DNA of 64,000 nucleotides from assembly GCF_014897985.1 (NCBI RefSeq), contig NZ_JABUZA010000003.1:1-64000 (forward strand), given 5' to 3'. Position 1 is the stretch's first letter. Each line of letters opens with the position of its first letter. Positions 42,065-50,566 of the stretch are shown piece after piece. The position numbers were made by a program, and so were the translations under genes. Under the pieces are notes generated by a model. That model made no database searches. It saw only the letters and a list, made by a program, of their open reading frames with translations, and was not told the DNA's origin. The DNA is from Halomonas colorata (GTDB lineage: Bacteria; Pseudomonadota; Gammaproteobacteria; Pseudomonadales; Halomonadaceae).

Positions 42065-43879
42065 ATGATGACTGCTTTGCCAGATGCCAATCAGCCCGTT
42101 ACGCCTCAGCACACTACGCAGCTAATGCTGGAGCCTCGTCCACTGGACGAGGCTGTCTACGCCCGTGCCCAGGCACAAGGCTTGAGCGAGCTTCAGGCGC
42201 GCCTTCTGGCCTCACGGCTGCCCGGCTATCAGGGCGAGCTTGCTCCGCTGGTAACGCCCAGCCTGCGCTATCTGGCTCACCCGGAAAAGCTTGCCGATGG
42301 GCGCCGTGCCGCCGAACGTATTGCTCAGGCTGTTGCGGAGGGTGAATCCATCGGGATTCTGACCGATTACGATGTGGATGGGATTACCTCTCACGTCGTC
42401 ATTCGCCGCACGCTGGTTGAGCTGTTTGGTGTGCCCGAGCACAAACTGCACAGCCTGATTGGCCACCGTATTCACGATGGCTACGGCATCAGCTTGCCGT
42501 TGGTTGAGCGCACGCTGGCGCTCAAGCCATTCCCGACCCTGGTGATTACTGCCGACTGCGGAAGTAGCGACGAGCCACGTATCGCGCGACTCAAAGCGGC
42601 AGGCATTGACGTAGTGGTCAGTGATCACCACGCGCTGCCGTTGGAAGGCCCGCCCGCGTCGGCCTACGCCTGCGTGAATCCGACCCGCCCGGACTGCGCC
42701 TACCCGGATAAAACCATCGCCGGGTGCATGGTGGCGTGGCTGTTGATGTCGTTGGCGCGTGGCGTATTGGTGGAGTGGGGCGCACTGCCCAGCGCTACGC
42801 CCAAGCTTTCGCCCTGGCTCTCCTATGTGGCGCTGGGCACCGTGGCGGACTGTGTGTCGCTGGGTGGAAGCCCGGCTAACCGCGCCGTAGTGAGCTACGG
42901 GTTAACCCTGATCAACCGCATGGACGCCGCCTGCTGGCGCGCCATGGCCGCACGTCTGGGCGCAGATAGCGTGCCGTTCAATGCCGAAACCCTGGCTTTT
43001 CAGATGGGCCCGCGGATCAATGCGCGCTCGCGGTTGGATGACCCTTACGCCGCACTGCATTTCATGCTGGCCGAAAGCGACGCCGTCGCTAACCGTCAGC
43101 TCGAAGTGCTGGACCAGGATAACCAGTCGCGTAAGGCGATTGAGGCGGATATGGCCGAAGAGGCGCGGGTGCTGGCCGCCAGTGCGTTGATCGCCGATGA
43201 GCCTGCCGTGGTGGTATTTCTGGAAGATGGTCACCCCGGCGTTCAAGGCATTGTGGCCTCCCGGCTGGTGCAGTCTTACGGGCGCCCTGCGCTGGTGCTG
43301 ACACAGGCGGCGGCGCCCAATATGCTCACCGGCTCCGGGCGCTCAATCGATGGTTTGCACCTGCGCGATGCGCTGCAGCGTACCTTTGAACTGGCCCCAG
43401 AGGCGCTACCACGCTTTGGTGGGCACAGCGGTGCTGCCGGAGTGGGTGTCCCTCGCGAATACTTGGACGTGTTTAAACAAGCGTTTCTCAAGGCCGTGGC
43501 GGAACAGCTGGAGGGGCGTTCGCTCTATCCCAGGCTATGGACGGACGGCGAGCTTTCCACCGCGCAGCTTTCGCTGGCAACGCTTGAAGAAATTGACGCT
43601 CTGGGCCCGTATGGGCGTGAATTTGACGCACCGCTCTTTGAAGGGCGTTTTATCGTCGAGGCGCTTCGCCCGGTGGGTGCTGATGGCGCGCACTTGATGC
43701 TCGAACTCTCCATGGGCGCCATCACCTGCAAAGCGATCTGGTTTCGCGCCCTGACTCCAGGCGAGCTGCCCGCGTTCGCCATCGGCGATACGCTGCACTG
43801 CGCTTACAAGCTTAACCGTAACCGCTGGCGGGGCCGGGAGTCGTTGCAGTTGATGGTTGAACACGCCAGCACAGTTTAA
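42065..43879 (+). CDS. recJ: Single-stranded-DNA-specific exonuclease RecJ, 604 aa
   Basis: A DHH/DHHA1 phosphoesterase. Catalytic motifs include LTDYDVDGITSHVVI near 100, VITADCGSSDEPRIA, VVSDHHALPLEGP (DHH) and FQMGPRINARSRLDDPYAAL. The C-terminal part has GRSIDGLHLRDAL, RFGGHSGAAGVGVPREYLD (DHHA1) and the OB-fold. It degrades ssDNA 5' to 3' in RecF-pathway recombination and base-excision repair. It lies 3 bases after thrC. The length is close to the E. coli protein (577). Confidence 0.96.
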   Translation: MMTALPDANQPVTPQHTTQLMLEPRPLDEAVYARAQAQGLSELQARLLASRLPGYQGELAPLVTPSLRYLAHPEKLADGRRAAERIAQAVAEGESIGILTDYDVDGITSHVVIRRTLVELFGVPEHKLHSLIGHRIHDGYGISLPLVERTLALKPFPTLVITADCGSSDEPRIARLKAAGIDVVVSDHHALPLEGPPASAYACVNPTRPDCAYPDKTIAGCMVAWLLMSLARGVLVEWGALPSATPKLSPWLSYVALGTVADCVSLGGSPANRAVVSYGLTLINRMDAACWRAMAARLGADSVPFNAETLAFQMGPRINARSRLDDPYAALHFMLAESDAVANRQLEVLDQDNQSRKAIEADMAEEARVLAASALIADEPAVVVFLEDGHPGVQGIVASRLVQSYGRPALVLTQAAAPNMLTGSGRSIDGLHLRDALQRTFELAPEALPRFGGHSGAAGVGVPREYLDVFKQAFLKAVAEQLEGRSLYPRLWTDGELSTAQLSLATLEEIDALGPYGREFDAPLFEGRFIVEALRPVGADGAHLMLELSMGAITCKAIWFRALTPGELPAFAIGDTLHCAYKLNRNRWRGRESLQLMVEHASTV

Positions 43880-43933
43880 AACTCGTACATCACCCCGGTT
43901 CATCACTCCGTCACACTTCATAAGGGCGTTTTA

Positions 43934-44551
43934 ATGCGCATGGAAGATTTACCCAACGACCCGCACCGCCTATATGAGGATGTGATGGCGATGCTGCTGG
44001 GCACGTTTTTCGTGGCACTCGGCGTTACTTTTTATACCCAAGCGGTGCTGCTAACGGGCAGCACTGCGGGCTTGGCGCTGCTGCTTAATTACGTGACGCA
44101 GTGGGGGTTTGGGCTGTGGTTTTTTGCCATCAACCTGCCGTTTTACTACCTGGCGATCAAGCGTATGGGGTGGAGCTTTACGCTGCGCACGTTTATCGCC
44201 ATTGGCCTGGTATCGCTATTTTCTGAATTAACCCAGGGCTGGGTGCAGTTTGAAAGCGTGCCTTCGCTCTACGCGGCACTCATGGGCGGGGCATTGATGG
44301 GCATTGGCATGCTGATGCTGTTTCGCCACCGTACAAGCCTTGGCGGCATCAACATTCTGGCGCTCTACCTGCAGGACCGCCACGGCCTGAGAGCGGGCTA
44401 TGTGCAGCTAGGCATCGACGGGGTGATTTTGCTGGTGGCGCTTACCCAGCTACCGTTAGACCGCGTTGGCTACTCGGTGCTGGGGGCGCTGACACTGAAC
44501 TTGATCATCGCCCTGAACCATAAGCCGGGGCGGTATATCGGCGTGAGTTGA
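43934..44551 (+). CDS. YitT-family membrane protein, 205 aa
   Basis: Five hydrophobic segments: MAMLLGTFFVALGVTFYTQA, LTGSTAGLALLLNYVTQWG, LWFFAINLPFYYLAI, LRTFIAIGLVSLFS and GYSVLGALTLNLIIAL. The TGSTAGLA stretch and the SLGGINILALYLQDRHG segment near 135 match the YitT/DUF161 N-terminal domain, without the C-terminal DUF2179 domain of the Gram-positive members. No substrate is known. It follows recJ by 54 bases and converges with the RES gene. Confidence 0.82.
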   Translation: MRMEDLPNDPHRLYEDVMAMLLGTFFVALGVTFYTQAVLLTGSTAGLALLLNYVTQWGFGLWFFAINLPFYYLAIKRMGWSFTLRTFIAIGLVSLFSELTQGWVQFESVPSLYAALMGGALMGIGMLMLFRHRTSLGGINILALYLQDRHGLRAGYVQLGIDGVILLVALTQLPLDRVGYSVLGALTLNLIIALNHKPGRYIGVS

Positions 44552-44590
44552 ATGGCCGCTTTAATTGGCAATCACCACTCTTCAAGCTGC

Positions 44591-45124
44591 CTATTGGGGC
44601 GCGTCGGGCAAGCGTTTTTCATCGTCTATCACGCAGACCTTAGTAGGCACTTGGTGCGACCATTTCCAGAAAACGATATTAACATCTCGGTTGGTTGCCC
44701 CCTTCGCTTGTGAGGGCACACGAATGCCAGTGAAGCCCATGTTGATCAACCGCTCAGCGATTTCCCAGGCAATAACGGGGTCGCGTCTTATCTTCTTATC
44801 TAACCAGGCTTCTTGTATCCAGGTCGCTGGGTGGGCGCGCACGCGCGCTTGAATAGCTGAGTCACACAGGTCGAGAATCGGGCCGCAATCTACCTCGTAG
44901 CTACAGAGCGTTAGCGGCTGCGTTTTGAAGGGGAAGCCTTGCTGTGCTTCAAGCCAAGCCGTTTCAAAACGTTCGCTGGTATAAAGCGCGGGCAGGCCAG
45001 CAGGGTTCCAGCGGCCTCCATTGCGAGCAGCGCCTTCTCCTGATGCTGGCGCATGCTGCCACCTTGGATTATGACCTCGGTAGACGATCCCTTGGTATTG
45101 AAAGCCGAATTCCCGCAGGCTCAC
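44591..45124 (-). CDS. RES-domain toxin (NAD+-degrading type), 177 aa
   Basis: The RES fold is shown by IVYRGHNPRWQH (Arg of the R-E-S set), GGRWNPAGLPALYTSERFETAWLE, and a C-terminal FTGIRVPSQAKGATNRDVNIVFW. Residues equivalent to Arg, Glu and Ser of the family's name can be placed in YRG, TSERFETA and VPSQ. Characterised RES toxins (MbcT, PsyrTox) degrade NAD+. The ATG overlaps the end of the Xre gene by four bases, giving tight translational coupling with the antitoxin made first. Confidence 0.9.
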   Translation of the reverse strand: MSLREFGFQYQGIVYRGHNPRWQHAPASGEGAARNGGRWNPAGLPALYTSERFETAWLEAQQGFPFKTQPLTLCSYEVDCGPILDLCDSAIQARVRAHPATWIQEAWLDKKIRRDPVIAWEIAERLINMGFTGIRVPSQAKGATNRDVNIVFWKWSHQVPTKVCVIDDEKRLPDAPQ

Positions 45125-45480
45125 GCATAACCCCCCTCGGCAATGTGCGAGAGATAAGTACGAACATCATTCGCCCGACCGTGGCTGACCAGTTCTTCTG
45201 CGGTGAGGTCGCCCAAGGGCGCAATGGGGTGGGTGCGGTACCAGGACCATGCAGCGCTTATCGACCCTGCCCAAGGCTCAATGCGTTTGAGGATTTCCAT
45301 CGTTTGGCGTAAGCGTTGCTGAGTAGAAACGGCATGCAGGCGATCCTTGCGGATGATAGCGCTGTGGCTCAGCCCAATCGCATGTGCGAACTCACGCTTA
45401 GTGATATGCAGCTCATCAAGAAGCGCGTCGGCGATGATAAAGCCTTCACGATTGACGATGCTGCTTATTTCAAGACTCAT
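45121..45480 (-). CDS. Xre/MbcA/ParS-type antitoxin of the RES toxin, 119 aa
   Basis: The start at 45480 (MSLEISSIVNREGF) is preferred, since the operator palindrome lies just upstream; a start at 45501 would put the first codons inside the operator. Residues about 25-55 form a helix-turn-helix (LHITKREFAHAIGLSHSAII). The C-terminal DUF2384/MbcA part includes WSWYRTHPIAPLGDLTAEEL and VRTYLSHIAEGG, the usual toxin-binding region. It neutralises the RES enzyme and probably represses the operon. It overlaps the toxin gene by four bases. Confidence 0.88.
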   Translation of the reverse strand: MSLEISSIVNREGFIIADALLDELHITKREFAHAIGLSHSAIIRKDRLHAVSTQQRLRQTMEILKRIEPWAGSISAAWSWYRTHPIAPLGDLTAEELVSHGRANDVRTYLSHIAEGGYA

Positions 45481-45484
45481 CACT

Positions 45485-45524
45485 GTCACCCATAGAGACA
45501 TATGTTTATGTCATTATGGGTGAC
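45485..45524. promoter_or_regulatory. Nested palindromic operator of the RES/Xre operon
   Basis: A 40-bp dyad centred at 45504.5: outer arms GTCACCCATA (45485-45494) and TATGGGTGAC (45515-45524) are perfect; inner arms GACATA and TATGTC flank a four-base centre and are also perfect. Only two bases on each side are unpaired. It is directly upstream of the antitoxin start. Confidence 0.82.
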
Positions 45525-45556
45525 GTCTTAAGATTTGTAAAAAAATCGTTTTGGAT

Positions 45557-45585
45557 AAAAGAGGCGCTTACCGCTAGGTAGGCGC
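45557..45585 (-). terminator. Terminator of the copA operon
   Basis: On the minus strand, arms GCGCCTACC and GGTAAGCGC (one mismatch) with loop TAGC are followed by CTCTTTTA. It lies 15 bases after the 23-codon ORF and ends the merR-copA transcript. Confidence 0.8.
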
Positions 45586-45599
45586 GTTGGCGCAAGCCG

Positions 45600-45671
45600 T
45601 TAACTTAGCCAGAACCACCAGACGACCAGGGCAATTAGTCCAAGGCCCGCTGCGTTAACCAGTAAGCTCAT
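45600..45671 (-). CDS. 23-residue single-pass membrane ORF at the end of the copA operon
   Basis: ATG at 45671 overlaps the copA stop by ATGA and is preceded by AGGAGG with a four-base spacer. The product, [20 protein letters not shown] then WLS, is one hydrophobic helix with Trp at its end. It resembles, from memory, the N-terminal anchor of the membrane-bound cupredoxin proteins often found next to copper ATPases, but here it stops before any soluble domain. It is either a real microprotein or a truncated anchor. The terminator follows 15 bases later. Confidence 0.6.
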   Translation of the reverse strand: MSLLVNAAGLGLIALVVWWFWLS

Positions 45672-48196
45672 GAGACCTCCTGTTGAGTGGGCTTCCAGAA
45701 CCGCAGGCGGTTAGCGTTACTCACCACGGTGATAGAGGAGAGCGACATGGCGACCCCCGCGATAATCGGTGAAAGCAGCATGCCGGTCACGGGGTAGAGC
45801 AAGCCTGCCGCAATTGGGATGCACAGCACGTTATAGCCAAAGGCGCCCACCAAGTTCTGCTTGATGTTGGCAAGCGTGGCGCGGCTGATTTCAATCGCTG
45901 AGGCCACGCCGTGAAGCGAACCACGCATTAACGTAATCCCCGCACTTTCCATGGCGATATCCGTCCCCTGGCCAATCGCAAAGCCGACGTTGGCGCGCGC
46001 CAGCGCCGGGGCATCGTTAATGCCGTCGCCCACCATGCCTACGATTTCCCCTGCCTTTTGTAAACGCTCAATTTCGGCGTGCTTGTCCTCGGGTGTCAGG
46101 CCCGCTTTGAACGTTGTAATACCCACTTCGCGGGCAATCGCCGCGGCGCTATGCTGATTATCACCGGTCAGCATGACCACGTTCAGACCATCCTGCTGCA
46201 GGCGCTTAACCGCCGCGACGGCATCGTGGCGTAATGGGTCGCTAATTCCAAATAGCGCCGCTAGCTGATTATCCACTGCCAGATACACCAGCGTACGCGC
46301 CTTGTTTTGCAGTGCGTGGACGTCTTGCTGAGCAGGCGAAAGATCGACGCCGCTGCCTTCAAGCAGGCGCGCATTGCCAAGCAGCAGCGCTTGGCCGTCG
46401 CGGGTTTCGGCTTTTACACCGCCGCCCGTGACGCTTTCAAACCCTTGAATATCGGCAGGCGCGGCGCCCAACGCATCCGCGTAAGCGATAAGGGCTGTTG
46501 CCAGTGGATGCTCAGAACCGCGCTCCAGGGCATGAACCAGGCCCAGCGCAGTGGTTTGATTCATGCTAAACAGCTGTGCATCGGTGACGCTGGGTTTGCC
46601 TTCGGTGAGCGTGCCGGTTTTATCGACCACCAGCGTGGTCAATTTGCTGGCGGTCTGTAGCGCTTCGCCACTTCTTACCAGTACGCCCTGTTCAGCGGCC
46701 TTGCCCACGCCAATCATGGTGGAAATGGGGGTAGCCAGACCCAGTGCGCAGGGGCAGGCAATAATCAGCACGGTCGTGGCCGCCACCAGCATATGAATTA
46801 CGCGTGGTTCAGGGCCAACGTTAAACCATACAAGTGCCGCCAGTACGGCAATAATGATGACGGACGGCACGAAGATGCTCGATACTTTATCCGCCAGCTC
46901 ACCAATCGGCGGGCGCGAATTCTGGGCGCTGGCGACCTGCTCGGTGATTTGCCCAAGGCGGGTATCGCGGCCCACACGGGTCGCGCGGTAAACCAGCCCG
47001 CCCTGGCCATTGACCGTGCCTGCACTGACGTCATCGCCGGTTTGCTTACTGACCGCCAGCGGCTCGCCGGTCAGCATGGACTCATCAATATGGCTCTGGC
47101 CTTCGGTGACTTCGCCATCGACGGGTAAGCGCTCGCCGGGGCGCACGCGGAGTTGATCGCCTTCACGTACCTCATCCACGTCTACCTCTTGCTCCTGGCC
47201 GTCGCGAATGACGCGTGCCGTGCGGCTTTGCAAATCAAGCAGGCGCTTTAACGCATTGCTGGTACGCCCACGAGCGCGAAGCTCCATGGCGTTCCCCAGT
47301 AGGATAAGTCCAACCACCATCGCTGAGGCTTCAAAATAAATGCCCTGGGCTATTTCAGGCAGCCAGGGCGCAAACAGCACCACCGCCATGGAGTAGAGCC
47401 AAGCGGTACCCGTGCCCATCGCCACCAGCGTATCCATATTGGCCTGATGGCGTTTGAGATTCTTCCACGCGCTAACAAAAAAGTGTCGGCCTGGAAATGC
47501 GAGCACACCCAAGGTCAAGAGGCCAATCACCAGCCAGTAAACGCGGCCCAGGCCCATGACATGCGGATGATAGATAAACATGCTCAGCATCAGCGGAATG
47601 GCCAATGCCAGCGCGATGGCGCTGCCCCGCAGCCGCTGGCGATAGGTAGTGGCGTCCTGTTCGGCGCGAACGCGTTCGGCTTCGCGCATATCCACAATCG
47701 GCTCCGCCGTGTAGCCGGCTGAGGCGACCGCGGTGATAAGGGCTTGCGCATCGGCACTGCCTACTACCTGGGCGGTGTGGGTTGCGAAGTTGACGCTCGC
47801 GGCTTCCACACCCTGAGTATTTTCCAAGGCATTCTGAACGCTTTTAACGCAGCTGGCGCAGGTCATGCCGCTAATCGCCAGGCGTAGATTGGGACCTGGC
47901 TTGGGGCGCTGTTCAGCCGTGACCGGTATATCAGCCGCCTCTTGAGATGCTTCAGGCGCTGCTGGCGATGCGGGGTCGTTGCTGGCCGGGTAGCCAGCTT
48001 TCTTAAGCGCCGCGTCCAGGCGGCTATCGTCCAGGCTTGTCGTAACTTCAAGGCGTTTTTCAGTCGGGGTGCCCACCACCTCAGCCGCTGGGTCTTCTGC
48101 CTGAATGGCCTCGCGCATCCGCTTAACGCAGCCCTGGCAGCTCATGCTGGTAACGGTGCGAAGCGCCACATGACGCGAATCGGGGGTAGCGCTCAT
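45668..48196 (-). CDS. copA: Copper-exporting P1B-type ATPase CopA, 842 aa
   Basis: Two N-terminal heavy-metal domains carry CQGC (Cys20, Cys23) and CASC (Cys113, Cys116). Eight membrane segments follow, with the metal-site CPC in [12 protein letters not shown], the phosphorylation site [20 protein letters not shown] and [13 protein letters not shown]. The C-terminal membrane part has [17 protein letters not shown], the M-x2-SS signature of Cu(I) pumps. It exports Cu+ from the cytosol with ATP. The start overlaps the merR stop by four bases, and its stop overlaps a 23-codon ORF. Confidence 0.95.
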   Translation of the reverse strand: MSATPDSRHVALRTVTSMSCQGCVKRMREAIQAEDPAAEVVGTPTEKRLEVTTSLDDSRLDAALKKAGYPASNDPASPAAPEASQEAADIPVTAEQRPKPGPNLRLAISGMTCASCVKSVQNALENTQGVEAASVNFATHTAQVVGSADAQALITAVASAGYTAEPIVDMREAERVRAEQDATTYRQRLRGSAIALALAIPLMLSMFIYHPHVMGLGRVYWLVIGLLTLGVLAFPGRHFFVSAWKNLKRHQANMDTLVAMGTGTAWLYSMAVVLFAPWLPEIAQGIYFEASAMVVGLILLGNAMELRARGRTSNALKRLLDLQSRTARVIRDGQEQEVDVDEVREGDQLRVRPGERLPVDGEVTEGQSHIDESMLTGEPLAVSKQTGDDVSAGTVNGQGGLVYRATRVGRDTRLGQITEQVASAQNSRPPIGELADKVSSIFVPSVIIIAVLAALVWFNVGPEPRVIHMLVAATTVLIIACPCALGLATPISTMIGVGKAAEQGVLVRSGEALQTASKLTTLVVDKTGTLTEGKPSVTDAQLFSMNQTTALGLVHALERGSEHPLATALIAYADALGAAPADIQGFESVTGGGVKAETRDGQALLLGNARLLEGSGVDLSPAQQDVHALQNKARTLVYLAVDNQLAALFGISDPLRHDAVAAVKRLQQDGLNVVMLTGDNQHSAAAIAREVGITTFKAGLTPEDKHAEIERLQKAGEIVGMVGDGINDAPALARANVGFAIGQGTDIAMESAGITLMRGSLHGVASAIEISRATLANIKQNLVGAFGYNVLCIPIAAGLLYPVTGMLLSPIIAGVAMSLSSITVVSNANRLRFWKPTQQEVS

Positions 48197-48621
48197 AACG
48201 CCTCCTGGGTGGATGGCTCATCGGGGAAGCTTTCAATAAGGCGGCACAGGCTATGCCCATCCGGCGTGCCGTCCGGCATGTGCTGCCAGCACTCCAGCGC
48301 CTGCTCCATGCGCTGGGCCAGCGCTTCAAGCTCAGCAATACGCGTGCGGATCTGCGGCAGGCGGCTGGCGAGCAGATCGCGCACTAGCGGGCAGGGCGAG
48401 TCGCCGTGGTCGGCATGCAGGAGAATGTCGCGTATCTCCGCTACGCTAAATCCCAGTTTGCGTGCTCGCTGAATAAAGTGCAGTCGCTCAAGGTCGGTGC
48501 TTGAAAAGAGTTGATAGCCGTTTTCTGGATGGCGCTTTGGGGAAAGTAAACCTTCGCGGGTGTAATGACGCACTGTCTCTGCAGTAACACCGCCGTGTTT
48601 GGCAAGCTCGCTGACTTTCAT
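48193..48621 (-). CDS. MerR-family heavy-metal regulator, 142 aa
   Basis: A winged helix-turn-helix in the first 70 residues ([20 protein letters not shown] then [10 protein letters not shown]) and a dimer helix (about 80-112). The metal-site cysteines are Cys77, Cys111 and Cys126. CueR uses two Cys, whereas ZntR, CadR and PbrR have a third near residue 77-79, so the pattern here is nearer to the latter group. It is transcribed first and overlaps copA by four bases, so it likely controls copA by DNA distortion at the 20-bp-spacer promoter. Confidence 0.88.
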   Translation of the reverse strand: MKVSELAKHGGVTAETVRHYTREGLLSPKRHPENGYQLFSSTDLERLHFIQRARKLGFSVAEIRDILLHADHGDSPCPLVRDLLASRLPQIRTRIAELEALAQRMEQALECWQHMPDGTPDGHSLCRLIESFPDEPSTQEAL

Positions 48622-48676
48622 GGCGCCCTCCTTCTGGCATTAATCCGGTGGCCGATTAAGCGATTTGAATGCCATA

Positions 48677-48708
48677 AGTGTAAAACCTGTGGGTTACACA
48701 TAGGTCAA
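48677..48708 (-). promoter_or_regulatory. MerR-type promoter with 20-bp spacer
   Basis: On the minus strand, -35 TTGACC and -10 TACACT are separated by 20 bp. The spacer contains the dyad ACCT...AGGT (ACCTATGTG / CCCACAGGT), as in CueR and ZntR operators. It reads into merR-copA, 55 bases upstream of the merR start. Confidence 0.8.
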
Positions 48709-48762
48709 GCGAGGTGCTTAAATAATTCCCTAAAAAGACTTAAAACGACTAAAACAACGATT

Positions 48763-48814
48763 TAAAACGCTCGTGCGACTAATGTATAAGCAAAAAACAA
48801 AATAAAACGCTCGT
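48763..48814. repeat. 12-bp direct repeat in the fadL upstream region
   Basis: TAAAACGCTCGT occurs at 48763-48774 and 48803-48814, 40 bp apart start to start (near four helical turns). The 335-base gap 48622-48956 holds the MerR promoter at one end and this AT-rich stretch, without a gene. Confidence 0.6.
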
Positions 48815-48956
48815 TTGCCCCTTGAACCCAAAGACACTTTAGGCCAAAACTGAGAGGTAAGACCGAGGTATAAAAACTAGTCACCAAAAAATAAGCAGAT
48901 AAATAAGCGCAGGCGGATGCATCCATTCGTAGGATCATTGGGACAAGAGGCTAACC

Positions 48957-50315
48957 ATGAATAATAAATTTAAGAAGCTCACGCTAGCAGCAGCGGTGTC
49001 AGCCGCTGTCTTTACCGCCAGTACAGCCAACGCTGGCGGCTACCAGGTTAACGAGCAGAGTGTTAGTGGCCAGGGCTATGGTCATGCTGGGCGCAGTTCC
49101 AATGTGAACGACGCAACGATTGTGTACGGTAACCCGGCGGGTATGTCGTTTCTCGATCGTGCTCAGGTAACGGTAGGTGGCACCTATCTAAACGTTAATA
49201 CCGATATTGATAATGTCCAGGCGAGCCGCACCCTGGATTCAGGCGTAGCTACTGGCGGTGCGCCGACGGGAACGCAGATACCTGTTGGCGGTATTCCCGG
49301 CAGCAGTGATGGCGATATGGTGCCAGGCACTCTGGTGCCGTTTGCCTTCTATGCCCAGCCGGTGACTGACCGATTAGCTTTCGGGTTTGGTGTATATGCC
49401 CCATTTGGCTCTAAAACCGAGTATGAAGGCAACTTTCAGGGCCGCTATTTTGGCGACTACACCGAAGTCACGGTCATGTCTGCTCAGCCGACCGTCTCTT
49501 ACCGCTTAAACGATCAGTGGGCCGTGGGTGCTGGCGTTACTTATAACAAGGTCGACGGCGAGCTGCGCCGTCAACTGCCTTCCAGTGCCGGATTCAATGC
49601 CGCCGGTGATATCGATTCACGCGTAGAGGGCGAAGACGAAGCCTGGGGTTACAATCTAGGCGTGATTTACCAGCCCGTGCCGGAGACCACCTTCGGTTTA
49701 ACCTACCGCTCGAAAGTCGATTACACCCTGGAAGGTTCCTTTGTTGCCCGTGACCCGGCGGGTAATGTGGTACGCGCTGATGACAGTGCGAGCCTAGATC
49801 TCACCACGCCTGAAACGGTCAACTTCTCGCTGACTCAGCAAATGACCGACCGTTTGAAGTTGATGTTTGGCGCCTCCTGGGTGCGCTGGAGCCACTTTGA
49901 CCAGATTCTAGTGCAGGGCGGCGCAGGCGATACGATTACCCAAGAGCCTCAGAACTACTCCAATGCCTGGGCGTTTGCGACCGGCGGTGAGTATCAGCTG
50001 ACGCCAACGCTCGCGCTGCGGGCCGGGGTGACGCTGGATTACACACCTACCAACGATGAGGACCGCAGCGTGCGCATCCCCTCGGATGATCGGCGGATAT
50101 TCTCCCTGGGTGCTGGTTGGAGCCCAACGCCTGACATGACGCTTGATTTTGCCTACTCCTACTTGACCGAGCGTAGTACCTCGCTTGAGCAAGAGCGTAG
50201 CGATCTGCTGGCAAGCCCTGCAACCGGTGGTGTGCCGGTGGGCGGCGCAACTTACTCAGCGGACTATAAAAACGAAGCCCATGGCTTTGGTGCCCAGCTA
50301 ACCTATCGTTTTTAA
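48957..50315 (+). CDS. fadL: FadL-type outer membrane fatty acid/hydrocarbon transporter, 452 aa
   Basis: A signal peptide of 26 residues (MNNKFKKLTLAAAVSAAVFT to ANA) precedes GGYQVNEQSVSGQGYGHAG, the conserved hatch region. The NPAG motif (VYGNPAGMSFLDRAQ) follows near residue 58. The rest is a 14-stranded barrel with alternating patterns, ending in aromatic Phe (GAQLTYRF), the sorting signal for Bam. FadL-type proteins move long-chain fatty acids or aromatic compounds across the outer membrane by lateral release. It has a RBS AGAGGCTAACC and stands alone. Confidence 0.93.
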   Translation: MNNKFKKLTLAAAVSAAVFTASTANAGGYQVNEQSVSGQGYGHAGRSSNVNDATIVYGNPAGMSFLDRAQVTVGGTYLNVNTDIDNVQASRTLDSGVATGGAPTGTQIPVGGIPGSSDGDMVPGTLVPFAFYAQPVTDRLAFGFGVYAPFGSKTEYEGNFQGRYFGDYTEVTVMSAQPTVSYRLNDQWAVGAGVTYNKVDGELRRQLPSSAGFNAAGDIDSRVEGEDEAWGYNLGVIYQPVPETTFGLTYRSKVDYTLEGSFVARDPAGNVVRADDSASLDLTTPETVNFSLTQQMTDRLKLMFGASWVRWSHFDQILVQGGAGDTITQEPQNYSNAWAFATGGEYQLTPTLALRAGVTLDYTPTNDEDRSVRIPSDDRRIFSLGAGWSPTPDMTLDFAYSYLTERSTSLEQERSDLLASPATGGVPVGGATYSADYKNEAHGFGAQLTYRF

Positions 50316-50340
50316 AACAGCGTTTCTAAAACAGCGTTTT
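50313..50340. repeat. 14-bp tandem duplication at the fadL stop
   Basis: TAAAACAGCGTTTC (50313-50326) and TAAAACAGCGTTTT (50327-50340). The stop codon of fadL is the first three bases of copy one. Confidence 0.9.
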
Positions 50341-50375
50341 TAAACCTGCGCTTTAAGCGTTAATAAGATGACCCC

Positions 50376-50402
50376 TTAAACCCGGCAAAAAGCCGGGTTT
50401 AA
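50376..50402 (+). terminator. Intrinsic terminator after fadL
   Basis: Perfect arms TTAAACCCGGC / GCCGGGTTTAA around five A. The T-run is short, so strength is uncertain. Confidence 0.8.
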
Positions 50403-50566
50403 TCATGGGCGGTATATGGCGATGGATGCGAGAAGCGCCAGGTTTCGTTACAATGCGTTCTCAGAATTTCGCCGCTGTGGTGCTGGCTTGGAACATCCAG
50501 CCAAGACGCCATCGCGGCGCATCTTTCTTTTGAACCGTGTCATATTGACCAAGGCCAGGGCGATCC

